A DNA stretch of 6,162 nt from an uncultured Lachnospiraceae bacterium (lineage in GTDB: Bacteria > Bacillota > Clostridia > Lachnospirales > Lachnospiraceae): positions 1 through 6,162 of the forward strand of contig USKC01000194.1 of assembly GCA_900555195.1 (NCBI GenBank), in the 5' to 3' direction. A model generated the notes under the pieces. It saw nothing but the letters and a program-made list of their open reading frames with translations, had not been told where the DNA came from and made no database searches. Positions 1 to 6,094 of the stretch are shown here, in pieces (positions within the stretch are counted from its first letter, which is position 1; each line of letters opens with the position of its first letter). A program made the translations under genes and the position numbers.

Positions 1-216
1 GGAGAGCCATCCAGTCTGACCGAGCGGCAGAAGAAGGTTCTGAAAGAGGGAGCTAAGCCTTTGGCGGAGACCGCCAGGCGCCAGGTGCAGGACGGAATGG
101 CTTCTGTGGAACTGTATGTGAGAGAAAACGGCGTAGTCTACTTTGAACTGCAGCAGATAAAGGCGGGCGGAGACAGGGGATATGACTATGCGCGTACGAT
201 AGGCAAACGCGCCTGA
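1..216 (+). CDS. C-terminal end of an upstream gene, possibly a GH39-like beta-xylosidase (5' end outside window)
   Basis: Frame 1 is open from the first base to a TGA at 214-216, giving 71 residues. The tail has a helical stretch (LTERQKKVLKEGAKP), a short linker, a beta-rich stretch (ASVELYVRENGVVYFELQ) and a charged end (IGKRA). Codon choice (CTG, GAG, CAG, GCC, GGC) matches the complete genes downstream, so this is very probably coding. The pattern G-x-P-x-x-L, then 'LK..AKP', then a beta-sandwich ending in 'YFEL' resembles the C-terminus of GH39 xylosidases. The glycosidase immediately downstream would fit. This is recognition from memory on a short tail, so the family is tentative. The last ~15 residues do not look conserved, and another coding-like frame starts near 186, so the natural end may have been altered by a frameshift. 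Confidence 0.6.
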   Translation, partial: GEPSSLTERQKKVLKEGAKPLAETARRQVQDGMASVELYVRENGVVYFELQQIKAGGDRGYDYARTIGKRA

Positions 217-246
217 AAGACGCGGCCTGGTTCGTGCCTTTCAGGC
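211..246. repeat. Perfect 9-bp inverted repeat across a stop codon
   Basis: GCCTGAAAG at 211-219 is the exact reverse complement of CTTTCAGGC at 238-246, with an 18-base loop. The left arm contains the TGA stop of the first gene. No T-run follows on the plus strand, so it is not a standard intrinsic terminator. It could be an mRNA-stabilising or processing hairpin between the first gene and the GH31 gene, or a chance structure. Confidence 0.45.
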
Positions 247-322
247 CGGGAGAATGGTATGCCGAGGCGCTGTGGAACGTCAGCAATATCATTTGGTCGG
301 GACTGCTTTAAAGGAATGCTTG

Positions 323-327
323 GGAGG
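323..327 (+). promoter_or_regulatory. Ribosome binding site that decides the GH31 start
   Basis: GGAGG lies only 2 bases before the ATG at 330 but 8 bases before the in-frame ATG at 336. The second spacing is normal, so translation most likely starts at 336. Confidence 0.75.
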
Positions 328-335
328 ATATGAAC

Positions 336-2708
336 ATGCTGGAGGCACAGCTTCGCAAAAAAAGAAGAATCACGCAAGCTGAACGCAGGGGAAACGCCCT
401 GTTCCTGCATGCGGAAGCGGGGCTTATCCGCATCTGGCCGCAGACGGAGACGATCGTGCGCATCTCCTATGCGCAGAATGGCCGATTTTGGGAAAAGCAG
501 GGGGCGGAGTATACGGATTTGTCCGCTTCCCGGAAGGCAGAGGGCTTGTGGAACTACGAGGAAGGAGCGGATGAGATCTTCCTTGAGACTGCAGCCCTGC
601 GGCTTGTTGTTTCTAAAAAGAGCGGCTCCATTCGGTATGAACGAAAGGACGGAACCCTCCTTGCGCGTGAGCGGGAATGGGAAAGCAAAAACGTGGAGGA
701 ATTCGACGCTTTCTGCACTGTCGTGAATCAAAATACGCAGCTGGAAGAGATACAGACGCCGGACGGCGTGAAGCGCCGGATAAAAGCGGCGGATCGGGTT
801 TTTGACCGGAAGCTGTGCCATACCCGTCTGTATCTTACGTTTGCGGAAGATGAATGCCTGTATGGTTTGGGACAGGCGGAAGAAGGGGTGTGGAATCTGC
901 GTCATACCACGCAATATCTGCATCAGGCCAACCTGAAGATTGCAATGCCCCTGCTTCTTTCGAGCGCAGGATATGGGCTCCTTCTTTCCACGCAGTCAAC
1001 GGCTATATTCAATGATACGCAGGCAGGTACTTACCTGTATACAGAAGCGGATGAATACCTGGATTATTATTTCCTGGCAGGAGAGGCGGCGGAGGTGATC
1101 CGCGGTTTCCGTGCGCTGACCGGGAAGGCGGCGATGCTGCCAAAGTGGGCTTTTGGCTATATTCAATCCAAGGAACGGTATGAGACGGCTCAGGAACTGG
1201 TGGATACGGCGGCTGAGTTCCGCCGCCGCGGCATCGGCTTAGACTGCCTGGTACTGGACTGGATGAGCTGGAAGGGAAATCTGTGGGGACAGAAAACCTT
1301 TGATGAAGAACGGTTTCCGGATCCGGCAGATATGATCTGCCGCCTGCATGAGATGGATGTGCATTTCATGATTTCTATCTGGCCCAATATGAGTGAGGCA
1401 TGTGAGAATTACCGGGAATTCACCGAAGCCGGGCTGCTCCTTCCCGCAAGCGAGGTGTATGATGCCCTGTCCGAAGAAGGCCGGAAGCTGTACTGGAAGC
1501 AAGCGGAGCGGGGAATTTTCCGCTATGGGGCGGATGCCTGGTGGTGTGATTCCTGCGAACCGGTGACGCCGGAATGGAGCCGGCAGATGAAACCGGAGCA
1601 GGGAGAGATGTATCGGGAATTTGTGGATGCTGCCGGAAGCATCTTTCCAATGGATCAGATTAATGCTTACGCTCTGTATCATGCCAGGGCGATCTGGGAA
1701 GGACAGAGAGGCTGCATGGAAGAAGCGGGCGGTCAGGAAAAGCGTGTGGTGAACCTGACGCGCAGCGGCTGGGCGGGAAGCCAGAAGTACGGCACGATCC
1801 TGTGGTCAGGGGATATCTGCGCCAGCTGGGAGACTCTGAAGAGACAGATTGTGGCAGGACTTCAGTTTGTTTCCAGCGGCCTTCCTTATTGGACGCTGGA
1901 TATCGGCGCATTCTTTGTAAAGGGGGGAACTCCCTGGTTCTGGAACGGCCAATACGATGAGACGAATGAAGATCCCGCTTATAGGGAGCTTTATGTGAGA
2001 TGGTTCCAGTATGGGGCCTTCCTGCCCATTTTCCGCAGCCATGGCACAGACTGCGCCAGGGAACCCTGGCGGTTCGGAAAAGAGGGAGATCCGTTCTACG
2101 AAGCGATTGTTGCGGCCATCCGGCTCAGATACAGGCTGCTGCCTTATATCTATTCGCTTGCCGGCGCGGTATGGCTGGAGGATCAGACCATGATGCGGCC
2201 TTTGTACTTTGACTTCCCCCAGGACGAACGCGCCTGGAAAATCTCGGATGAATATCTGTTGGGGCCTGCTCTGTTGATCTGCCCTGTAACAGAACCGATG
2301 CGGCCTGCGGAAGGGGAAACGGTGGTCAGAAAGGTGTATCTGCCTTCAGGGATTGCATGGTATGATCTGTATACGGAAGAACGGTACGAGGGCGGTAGGG
2401 AAATAGAAGTCGCCTGCGATATCAGCCGTATCCCCGTATATGTGCGTGCCGGCTCCATCCTGCCCGTAGCTTTGCCCGGAGAGAGCGCGGCCCAGATGGA
2501 AGGGGCGGATATTTGGCTGCAGGCCTATGCAGGAGCAGACGGAAGCTTTACGCTTTATGAAGATGCCGGAGATGGATACGGCTATGAGAGGGGAGAATAC
2601 TGCCTGACCCATGTCACCTATCGGGAAGAGGATGGACATTTATCCTGGGAAACAGAAGGGGACATTCGATTCCGCAAAGGGAAACTGGAAGGCAGGATTG
2701 TGGGATAG
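336..2708 (+). CDS. GH31 family glycosidase, alpha-xylosidase/alpha-glucosidase type
   Basis: This is a retaining exo-alpha-glycosidase of family GH31, 790 residues from the ATG at 336. It has an N-terminal beta-sandwich (about 1-255), a TIM barrel (about 265-610) and C-terminal beta domains (about 615-790). Visible GH31 signatures are GYIQSKERY (275-283) and DCLVLDWMSW (303-312), then MISIWP (345-350). The nucleophile is Asp405 in WWCDSCEP, the acid/base is Asp493 in WSGD, and LPYWTLDIGAF and FQYGAFLPIFRSHG follow. The 'GY.QSKERY...DW..W...WG' run is most like the alpha-xylosidase branch (Cellvibrio Xyl31A, Bacteroides ovatus BoGH31), but the PA14 insert of those enzymes is absent. No signal peptide or membrane segment is seen, so it should act in the cytoplasm on imported oligosaccharides, perhaps from xyloglucan. 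The 119-base gap to the preceding gene has no convincing promoter or terminator, so co-transcription is likely. Family assignment is secure; substrate is inferred. Confidence 0.93.
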   Translation: MLEAQLRKKRRITQAERRGNALFLHAEAGLIRIWPQTETIVRISYAQNGRFWEKQGAEYTDLSASRKAEGLWNYEEGADEIFLETAALRLVVSKKSGSIRYERKDGTLLAREREWESKNVEEFDAFCTVVNQNTQLEEIQTPDGVKRRIKAADRVFDRKLCHTRLYLTFAEDECLYGLGQAEEGVWNLRHTTQYLHQANLKIAMPLLLSSAGYGLLLSTQSTAIFNDTQAGTYLYTEADEYLDYYFLAGEAAEVIRGFRALTGKAAMLPKWAFGYIQSKERYETAQELVDTAAEFRRRGIGLDCLVLDWMSWKGNLWGQKTFDEERFPDPADMICRLHEMDVHFMISIWPNMSEACENYREFTEAGLLLPASEVYDALSEEGRKLYWKQAERGIFRYGADAWWCDSCEPVTPEWSRQMKPEQGEMYREFVDAAGSIFPMDQINAYALYHARAIWEGQRGCMEEAGGQEKRVVNLTRSGWAGSQKYGTILWSGDICASWETLKRQIVAGLQFVSSGLPYWTLDIGAFFVKGGTPWFWNGQYDETNEDPAYRELYVRWFQYGAFLPIFRSHGTDCAREPWRFGKEGDPFYEAIVAAIRLRYRLLPYIYSLAGAVWLEDQTMMRPLYFDFPQDERAWKISDEYLLGPALLICPVTEPMRPAEGETVVRKVYLPSGIAWYDLYTEERYEGGREIEVACDISRIPVYVRAGSILPVALPGESAAQMEGADIWLQAYAGADGSFTLYEDAGDGYGYERGEYCLTHVTYREEDGHLSWETEGDIRFRKGKLEGRIVG

Positions 2709-2805
2709 AGGAAGGTCCGGATGGGGTTGGCGCCGGAGGGCGGAGCATATGCGGAGGGTTGAGCAGGAACAAGACAAAGCAACTGTCCGATTTGATATAA
2801 AAGGA

Positions 2806-2836
2806 TTGACTTCAAGTAAACTTTAAGCGATATAAT
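2806..2836 (+). promoter_or_regulatory. Promoter with 19-bp spacer, MerR-activated type, for the aldo/keto reductase
   Basis: The -35 box TTGACT (2806-2811) and the perfect -10 box TATAAT (2831-2836) are separated by 19 bases instead of the usual 17. MerR-family activators work on exactly this arrangement by untwisting the overlong spacer. Transcription would start near 2843, leaving a leader of about 84 bases before the reductase ATG at 2927. The boxes and spacing are seen directly; control by a MerR-family protein is inferred. Confidence 0.82.
2810..2827. promoter_or_regulatory. Putative MerR-family operator palindrome
   Basis: CTTCAAGTAAACTTTAAG has two 8-base arms around a central AA, with 7 of 8 positions paired. 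It starts at the fifth base of the -35 box and fills most of the spacer. The E. coli soxS site CCTCAAGTTAACTTGAGG has the same placement and the same AAGTNNACTT core. Sites of this shape are bound by MerR-family proteins such as SoxR and the AdhR/NmlR group. The regulator itself is not in the window. Confidence 0.75.
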
Positions 2837-2910
2837 GATTCTCAATAACACCGCAGAACGCGCCGTGGAAGATACAGGAGAATGGAAATCCATGGGCGGA
2901 GACGGGAAGG

Positions 2911-2918
2911 AAAGGAGA
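2911..2918 (+). promoter_or_regulatory. Ribosome binding site that decides the reductase start
   Basis: AAAGGAGA ends 8 bases before the ATG at 2927, and its AGGAG core 9 bases before it. The in-frame ATG at 2882 has an AGGAG only 1 base away, which is too close to work, and would add 15 charged residues not expected for the family. Confidence 0.82.
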
Positions 2919-2926
2919 AGAAATAT

Positions 2927-4060
2927 ATGGTTTATAAGAATTATCAGGACTTGAAGCTGTCCGCTCTGGGAATGGGAGCCATGCGTCTGCCTGTGATTGA
3001 TGGGGATGATTCCAGAGTGGATCAGGCGGCTGTGGAAGAGATGGTGGCATACGCCATGGAACAGGGTGTGAACTATTATGATACCGCTTGGGGCTATCAT
3101 GACGGGCACTCGGAGACGGCCATGGGAGAGGCGCTGAAGAAATATCCGCGCGAGTCATTCTATCTCGCCACCAAATTCCCGGGATATGACCTGTCCAATA
3201 TGGATAAGGTGGAAGAAATCTTTGAAGCACAGCTGAAGAAATGCCAGGTGGAGTATTTTGACTTCTACCTGTTCCACAATGTGTGCGAGATGAACATAGA
3301 CGCCTATCTGGATCCGAAATATGGAATCTACGATTATCTGATGAAGCAGAAAAAAGCGGGGCGCATCCGTCATCTGGGCTTTTCTGCGCATGGGGATCTG
3401 GATGTGATGAAGCGTTTCCTGGAGGCCTATGGAAAGGATATGGAGTTCTGCCAGATCCAGCTGAACTATGTGGACTGGACTTTCCAAAAGGCGAAAGAGA
3501 AGACGGAACTTCTGGCCGAATATCAGATTCCGGTATGGGTTATGGAGCCGCTGCGCGGTGGGAAGCTGGCGAACCTGTCACAGGAGCAGGAAGAGAAGCT
3601 GAAAGCGCTGCGTCCGGAGGAAGGGGTTCCTGCCTGGGCCTTCCGTTTCCTGCAGACGGTTCCAGGTGTGGCCATGGTGCTTTCCGGCATGTCCAATATG
3701 GCTCAGCTGAAGGACAATATCCACACTTTTGAGACAGAAAAGCCTCTGTCTGATGCGGAGATGAAGGAACTGCTCGCCATGGCGGACGATATGGTGAAGC
3801 GGATCGCCCTTCCCTGCACTGCCTGCCATTACTGCGTGAGCCATTGCCCGCAGGGCCTGGATATTCCTTCTCTGCTGGCGCTCTATAACGAACATTCCTT
3901 TACGCAGGGTGGCTTCATCGCGCCCATGGCGCTCTCCGCGATACCGCAGGAGAAGTGGCCGAGCGCCTGCATCGGCTGCCGGAGCTGTGAGGCGGTCTGC
4001 CCGCAGCAGATCAAGATTTCAGAGGCGATGTCGGATTTCGCGGGCAGGCTCGGAGCGTAA
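2927..4060 (+). CDS. Aldo/keto reductase with C-terminal two-cluster [4Fe-4S] ferredoxin module
   Basis: The 377-residue protein starts at the ATG at 2927 and carries an aldo/keto reductase barrel (about 1-285). The tetrad is complete: Asp52 (YYDTAWGY), Tyr57, Lys83 (ATKFPGY) and His117 (YLFHN). A ferredoxin-like tail (about 290-365) has two full CxxCxxCxxxCP motifs: Cys297, 300, 303, 307 and Cys348, 351, 354, 358. This layout matches the clostridial 'aldo/keto reductase, 4Fe-4S' group (COG1453 type). The barrel should reduce an aldehyde or ketone, or run in reverse, and the clusters could carry electrons to or from ferredoxin. The natural substrate is unknown for most of these proteins. No signal peptide is seen, so it is cytoplasmic. 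The gene has its own MerR-type promoter (2806-2836), which suggests induction by a small effector, possibly a reactive carbonyl or a redox signal, separately from the GH31 gene 218 bases upstream. It converges on the VWA gene. Confidence 0.95.
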   Translation: MVYKNYQDLKLSALGMGAMRLPVIDGDDSRVDQAAVEEMVAYAMEQGVNYYDTAWGYHDGHSETAMGEALKKYPRESFYLATKFPGYDLSNMDKVEEIFEAQLKKCQVEYFDFYLFHNVCEMNIDAYLDPKYGIYDYLMKQKKAGRIRHLGFSAHGDLDVMKRFLEAYGKDMEFCQIQLNYVDWTFQKAKEKTELLAEYQIPVWVMEPLRGGKLANLSQEQEEKLKALRPEEGVPAWAFRFLQTVPGVAMVLSGMSNMAQLKDNIHTFETEKPLSDAEMKELLAMADDMVKRIALPCTACHYCVSHCPQGLDIPSLLALYNEHSFTQGGFIAPMALSAIPQEKWPSACIGCRSCEAVCPQQIKISEAMSDFAGRLGA

Positions 4061-4071
4061 GAGGGAAGGTC

Positions 4072-4731
4072 CTATTGCGCGGAATGCTTTGTTCTTGTCT
4101 GGAAGTCGTCTTCGATTTTTTCTTTCCAGTTGGGGGACAAAGGCATGCCTTCACGGATGGTAAGGATTGTATCGCTTAAAACCGTATAATTCAGCCGGGT
4201 GCCTTGGGGATCGCTGTGGTAATGAACCGCGCGATCCCTTTTCACGCCCAGGCTTTCCGCTGTGCTGACCGCATCGATATTGGCGCCCAGGAAAAGAAAT
4301 TCCCATCCATGGCGCTCTTTCCGCTGACAGATCATTTCCCGTATTTCTCCCAGAGTATAGCGGGTGCTGGCATTCTCCAGGCCATCTGTGGTGATGACGA
4401 AGAGCGTATGTTCAGGTATATCTTCGTTTCGTGCATATTTGTGAATCATTCCGATATGATGAATCGCTCCGCCTATCGCATCAAGCAGGGCGGTGGAGCC
4501 GCAGGCTGTATAGTCCGCTTCTGTCATTGGCTTGATCTGCTCAAGAAGAACGCGGTCATGGAGGACGAGGCTGTTTTGATTAAAAAGAATGGTGGATATG
4601 AACGCGTCTTTCCCGAGTCTTTTCTGTTTTGCGATCAGGGAATTGAAGCCCCCGATGGTATCTGATTCCAGTCCGCTCATGGAACCGCTGCGGTCAAGAA
4701 GAAAGACAATTTCTGACAGATTCTTTTTCAT
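4072..4731 (-). CDS. Stand-alone VWA-domain protein with intact MIDAS metal site
   Basis: The 219-residue protein is essentially one von Willebrand factor A domain. The MIDAS residues are all present: DxSxS at Asp13, Ser15, Ser17 (LLDRSGSMSG), Thr80 in CGSTALLDAIG, and Asp116 in VITTDGLENAS. A divalent metal there normally helps bind a partner protein. There is no signal peptide or membrane segment, so it should be cytoplasmic. Related small VWA proteins (TerY-like) occur in bacterial stress and conflict modules with kinases, phosphatases or ADP-ribose-handling proteins; assignment to a particular system here is inference. AGGAGG lies 8 bases before the ATG. The macrodomain gene lies 259 bases upstream on the same strand. 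The end of the gene is 11 bases from the end of the convergent reductase gene. Confidence 0.9.
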   Translation of the reverse strand: MKKNLSEIVFLLDRSGSMSGLESDTIGGFNSLIAKQKRLGKDAFISTILFNQNSLVLHDRVLLEQIKPMTEADYTACGSTALLDAIGGAIHHIGMIHKYARNEDIPEHTLFVITTDGLENASTRYTLGEIREMICQRKERHGWEFLFLGANIDAVSTAESLGVKRDRAVHYHSDPQGTRLNYTVLSDTILTIREGMPLSPNWKEKIEDDFQTRTKHSAQ

Positions 4732-4739
4732 GCGATTTT

Positions 4740-4745
4740 CCTCCT
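4740..4745 (-). promoter_or_regulatory. Ribosome binding site of the VWA gene
   Basis: On the minus strand AGGAGG stands 8 bases before the ATG at 4731-4729. This fixes the start just before the first beta-strand of the VWA fold. Confidence 0.85.
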
Positions 4746-4767
4746 ATTGAAATGCAGGCATAACGGG

Positions 4768-4811
4768 TAAAAATGACATCATTCATACCTGTCAGGCCAT
4801 ATAAAAATGAC
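4768..4811. repeat. Two exact copies of TAAAAATGAC, 34 bases apart
   Basis: TAAAAATGAC occurs at 4768-4777 and 4802-4811. The copies sit 37 and 71 bases upstream of the VWA start codon, where an operator or promoter element would be expected. The spacing is roughly three helical turns. A regulatory role is a guess. Confidence 0.45.
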
Positions 4812-4828
4812 TGCAGGGTTGATTGGAT

Positions 4829-4861
4829 GCAGCGGCTCAAAAGATTGGAGCGGCTGCTTTT
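4829..4861 (+). terminator. Possible plus-strand intrinsic terminator
   Basis: GCAGCGGCTC (4829-4838) pairs with GAGCGGCTGC (4848-4857) with one G-G mismatch and a 9-base loop, followed by TTTT at 4858-4861. The T-run is short. No plus-strand gene lies just upstream, so what it would terminate is unclear; read-through from the reductase gene or an unrecognised small RNA are options. Confidence 0.4.
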
Positions 4862-4899
4862 CCCTACAGTCACATCATAGTCTTTTATGCAGTTCGTTG

Positions 4900-4932
4900 T
4901 GTCGCCCGGCAGGCGACATTTTCATCAAAATG
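4900..4932 (+). terminator. Second hairpin with T-run, overlapped by an alternative hairpin
   Basis: TGTCGCC (4900-4906) and GGCGACA (4912-4918) form a perfect 7-bp stem with a 5-base loop, followed by TTTT (4919-4922). CATTTT (4917-4922) can instead pair with AAAATG (4927-4932), so the two stems compete for two bases and the T-run. It may be a weak plus-strand terminator. On the minus strand it has no T-run and so does not obviously terminate the macrodomain gene. Confidence 0.35.
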
Positions 4933-4990
4933 AGAGCGCTCGGGACAGCATTGCCTGCCAGATGGTTGGCGCAGCCTGAAGCATTCTCCC

Positions 4991-6094
4991 TCATACGCCG
5001 AGTAGCGGCTGGTCAAAGGCGAAGAGGGCTTCGTTGATTTCAAACACATTGTAAATTCCCTTACGGATAAAATATTCTATGATAATATCGAAGGAATTGG
5101 AGCGGGACAGGGCAAATCCCGCTTTTCGCAGCATTTCTTCTGTTTCGGAAAGAGAAAGTTCCAGAGCGATAGCAAAAGCCAGAACCGTGGGTTTGGAAGG
5201 TTTATAGAGCCTGTCACTGCGTATTTTGGAGAAGAGCTTTCGGTCAATATTGGCTTTTTTATAGCATTGGGCATCCGTTATGCCGCGTTCATCAATGAGG
5301 CGCAGCAGCATTTCCGAGAAACTTTCATCAATCTGGCTGAGGGCTTCCTCCAGGGAGCCAGCCTGGGGAGAATGCGCCGCGGGCTTTGCTTCCGGCGAAG
5401 GAGAGCTGGGCGGAAGCGGAGAAGCCGGGCGCAGAACGGGCGGAATCTTCGGAAGAGACGTCTCACACAGATCTGCGGGCGTGGGCGCAGGCCGATCCAG
5501 TTCAAAGCGGCGGAGTTCTCTGCGCCGCCTGTCTTCAGCTTCAGAAGCCTGTACATAACGATCATCAATATACTCCCTGATATCAGAAAACAGTTTCTCA
5601 CCGATGGTATAGGATTGGCGGTCAAAGACAACCAGGTAGACGGTCATGTCATCCTGAGAAGAAGCATCGGCTTTTAGCAGAAAGGCGCTGATAGAATCCA
5701 CAGCCACACGCAGGGCCTGATCCTTTGGATAGCCATAGATACCGGATGAAATCAGGGGAAAGGCTACGCTCTTACAGCTGTATTTCTGGGCGAGAGACAG
5801 AGAGGAACGATAGCAGGAAGCGAGCAGTTCCTTTTCGCCCGAATGGCCGCCCCTCCAGCGGGGACCCACCGCGTGAATCACATAGCGGCAAGGAAGTCTG
5901 CCCGCTCCGGTTATCCTCGCTTCTCCCGTGGGACAGCCGCCTAACGCGCGGCATTCAGCCAGCAGGGCATCCCCTGCGGCGCGGTGGATACAGCCGTCCA
6001 CCCCGCCGCCTCCCAGAAGAGAAGAATTGGCGGCGTTGACGATTGCATCGACGTTCATCTTTGTGATATCGTTTCTGACAATGAAGAGCGGCAT
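4991..6094 (-). CDS. Macrodomain (ADP-ribose-binding/hydrolase type) fused to a C-terminal HTH-like domain
   Basis: The 367-residue protein has three parts. Residues 1-175 are a MacroD-type macrodomain: NDIT (8-11), [15 protein letters not shown] (20-34) with Asn23 and the likely catalytic Asp33, His37 in [14 protein letters not shown] (71-78) and the phosphate loop ISSGIYGYP (115-123). Enzymes of this class remove O-acetyl groups from ADP-ribose or mono-ADP-ribose from proteins; the key residues are intact, so activity is plausible. Residues 187-246 are a charged stretch ([13 protein letters not shown]) and then a proline/serine-rich linker. Residues 247-367 are helical. The stretch [12 protein letters not shown]...[23 protein letters not shown] looks like an XRE-type helix-turn-helix, but recognition of DNA is inference. 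AGGAGG lies 7 bases before the ATG, and an upstream reading frame overlaps the start by one base, which suggests an operon. No signal peptide is seen. Confidence 0.92.
   Translation of the reverse strand: MPLFIVRNDITKMNVDAIVNAANSSLLGGGGVDGCIHRAAGDALLAECRALGGCPTGEARITGAGRLPCRYVIHAVGPRWRGGHSGEKELLASCYRSSLSLAQKYSCKSVAFPLISSGIYGYPKDQALRVAVDSISAFLLKADASSQDDMTVYLVVFDRQSYTIGEKLFSDIREYIDDRYVQASEAEDRRRRELRRFELDRPAPTPADLCETSLPKIPPVLRPASPLPPSSPSPEAKPAAHSPQAGSLEEALSQIDESFSEMLLRLIDERGITDAQCYKKANIDRKLFSKIRSDRLYKPSKPTVLAFAIALELSLSETEEMLRKAGFALSRSNSFDIIIEYFIRKGIYNVFEINEALFAFDQPLLGV

Larger units (their letters stand above)
4732..4990. other. 259-base gene-free region between the macrodomain and VWA genes
   Basis: No convincing gene is seen on either strand. 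The region holds the VWA ribosome binding site, a 10-bp direct repeat, and hairpins whose short T-runs face the plus strand. On the minus strand I see no strong -35/-10 pair for the VWA gene; a weak candidate is CTGACA (minus strand of 4790-4795) with a poor -10. The gap is long for a tight operon, so the VWA gene may have its own promoter here. Confidence 0.6.

Noticed and set aside
2709..2790. Terminator for the GH31 gene
   Set aside because: Only a weak TCCGG/CCGGA stem is present and no T-run follows it.
2882..2926. Earlier in-frame start for the aldo/keto reductase
   Set aside because: The AGGAG is only 1 base from that ATG, while a well-spaced site precedes the ATG at 2927, where the conserved sequence begins.
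2708..4074. Similar GAGG(G)AAGGTCC strings just after the stops of the GH31 and reductase genes
   Set aside because: About 12 bases with an indel in purine-rich DNA; no structure or extended similarity around them, so chance is sufficient.
4694..4921. A stop-free minus-strand frame of 75 codons through the gap before the VWA gene
   Set aside because: It lacks a start with a ribosome binding site near its beginning, overlaps the VWA start in another frame, spans the hairpins, and its codon choice differs from the neighbouring genes.
4807..5037. A 76-codon plus-strand ORF
   Set aside because: There is no ribosome binding site, it runs over hairpins and into the antisense of the macrodomain gene, and the translation has no recognisable domain.
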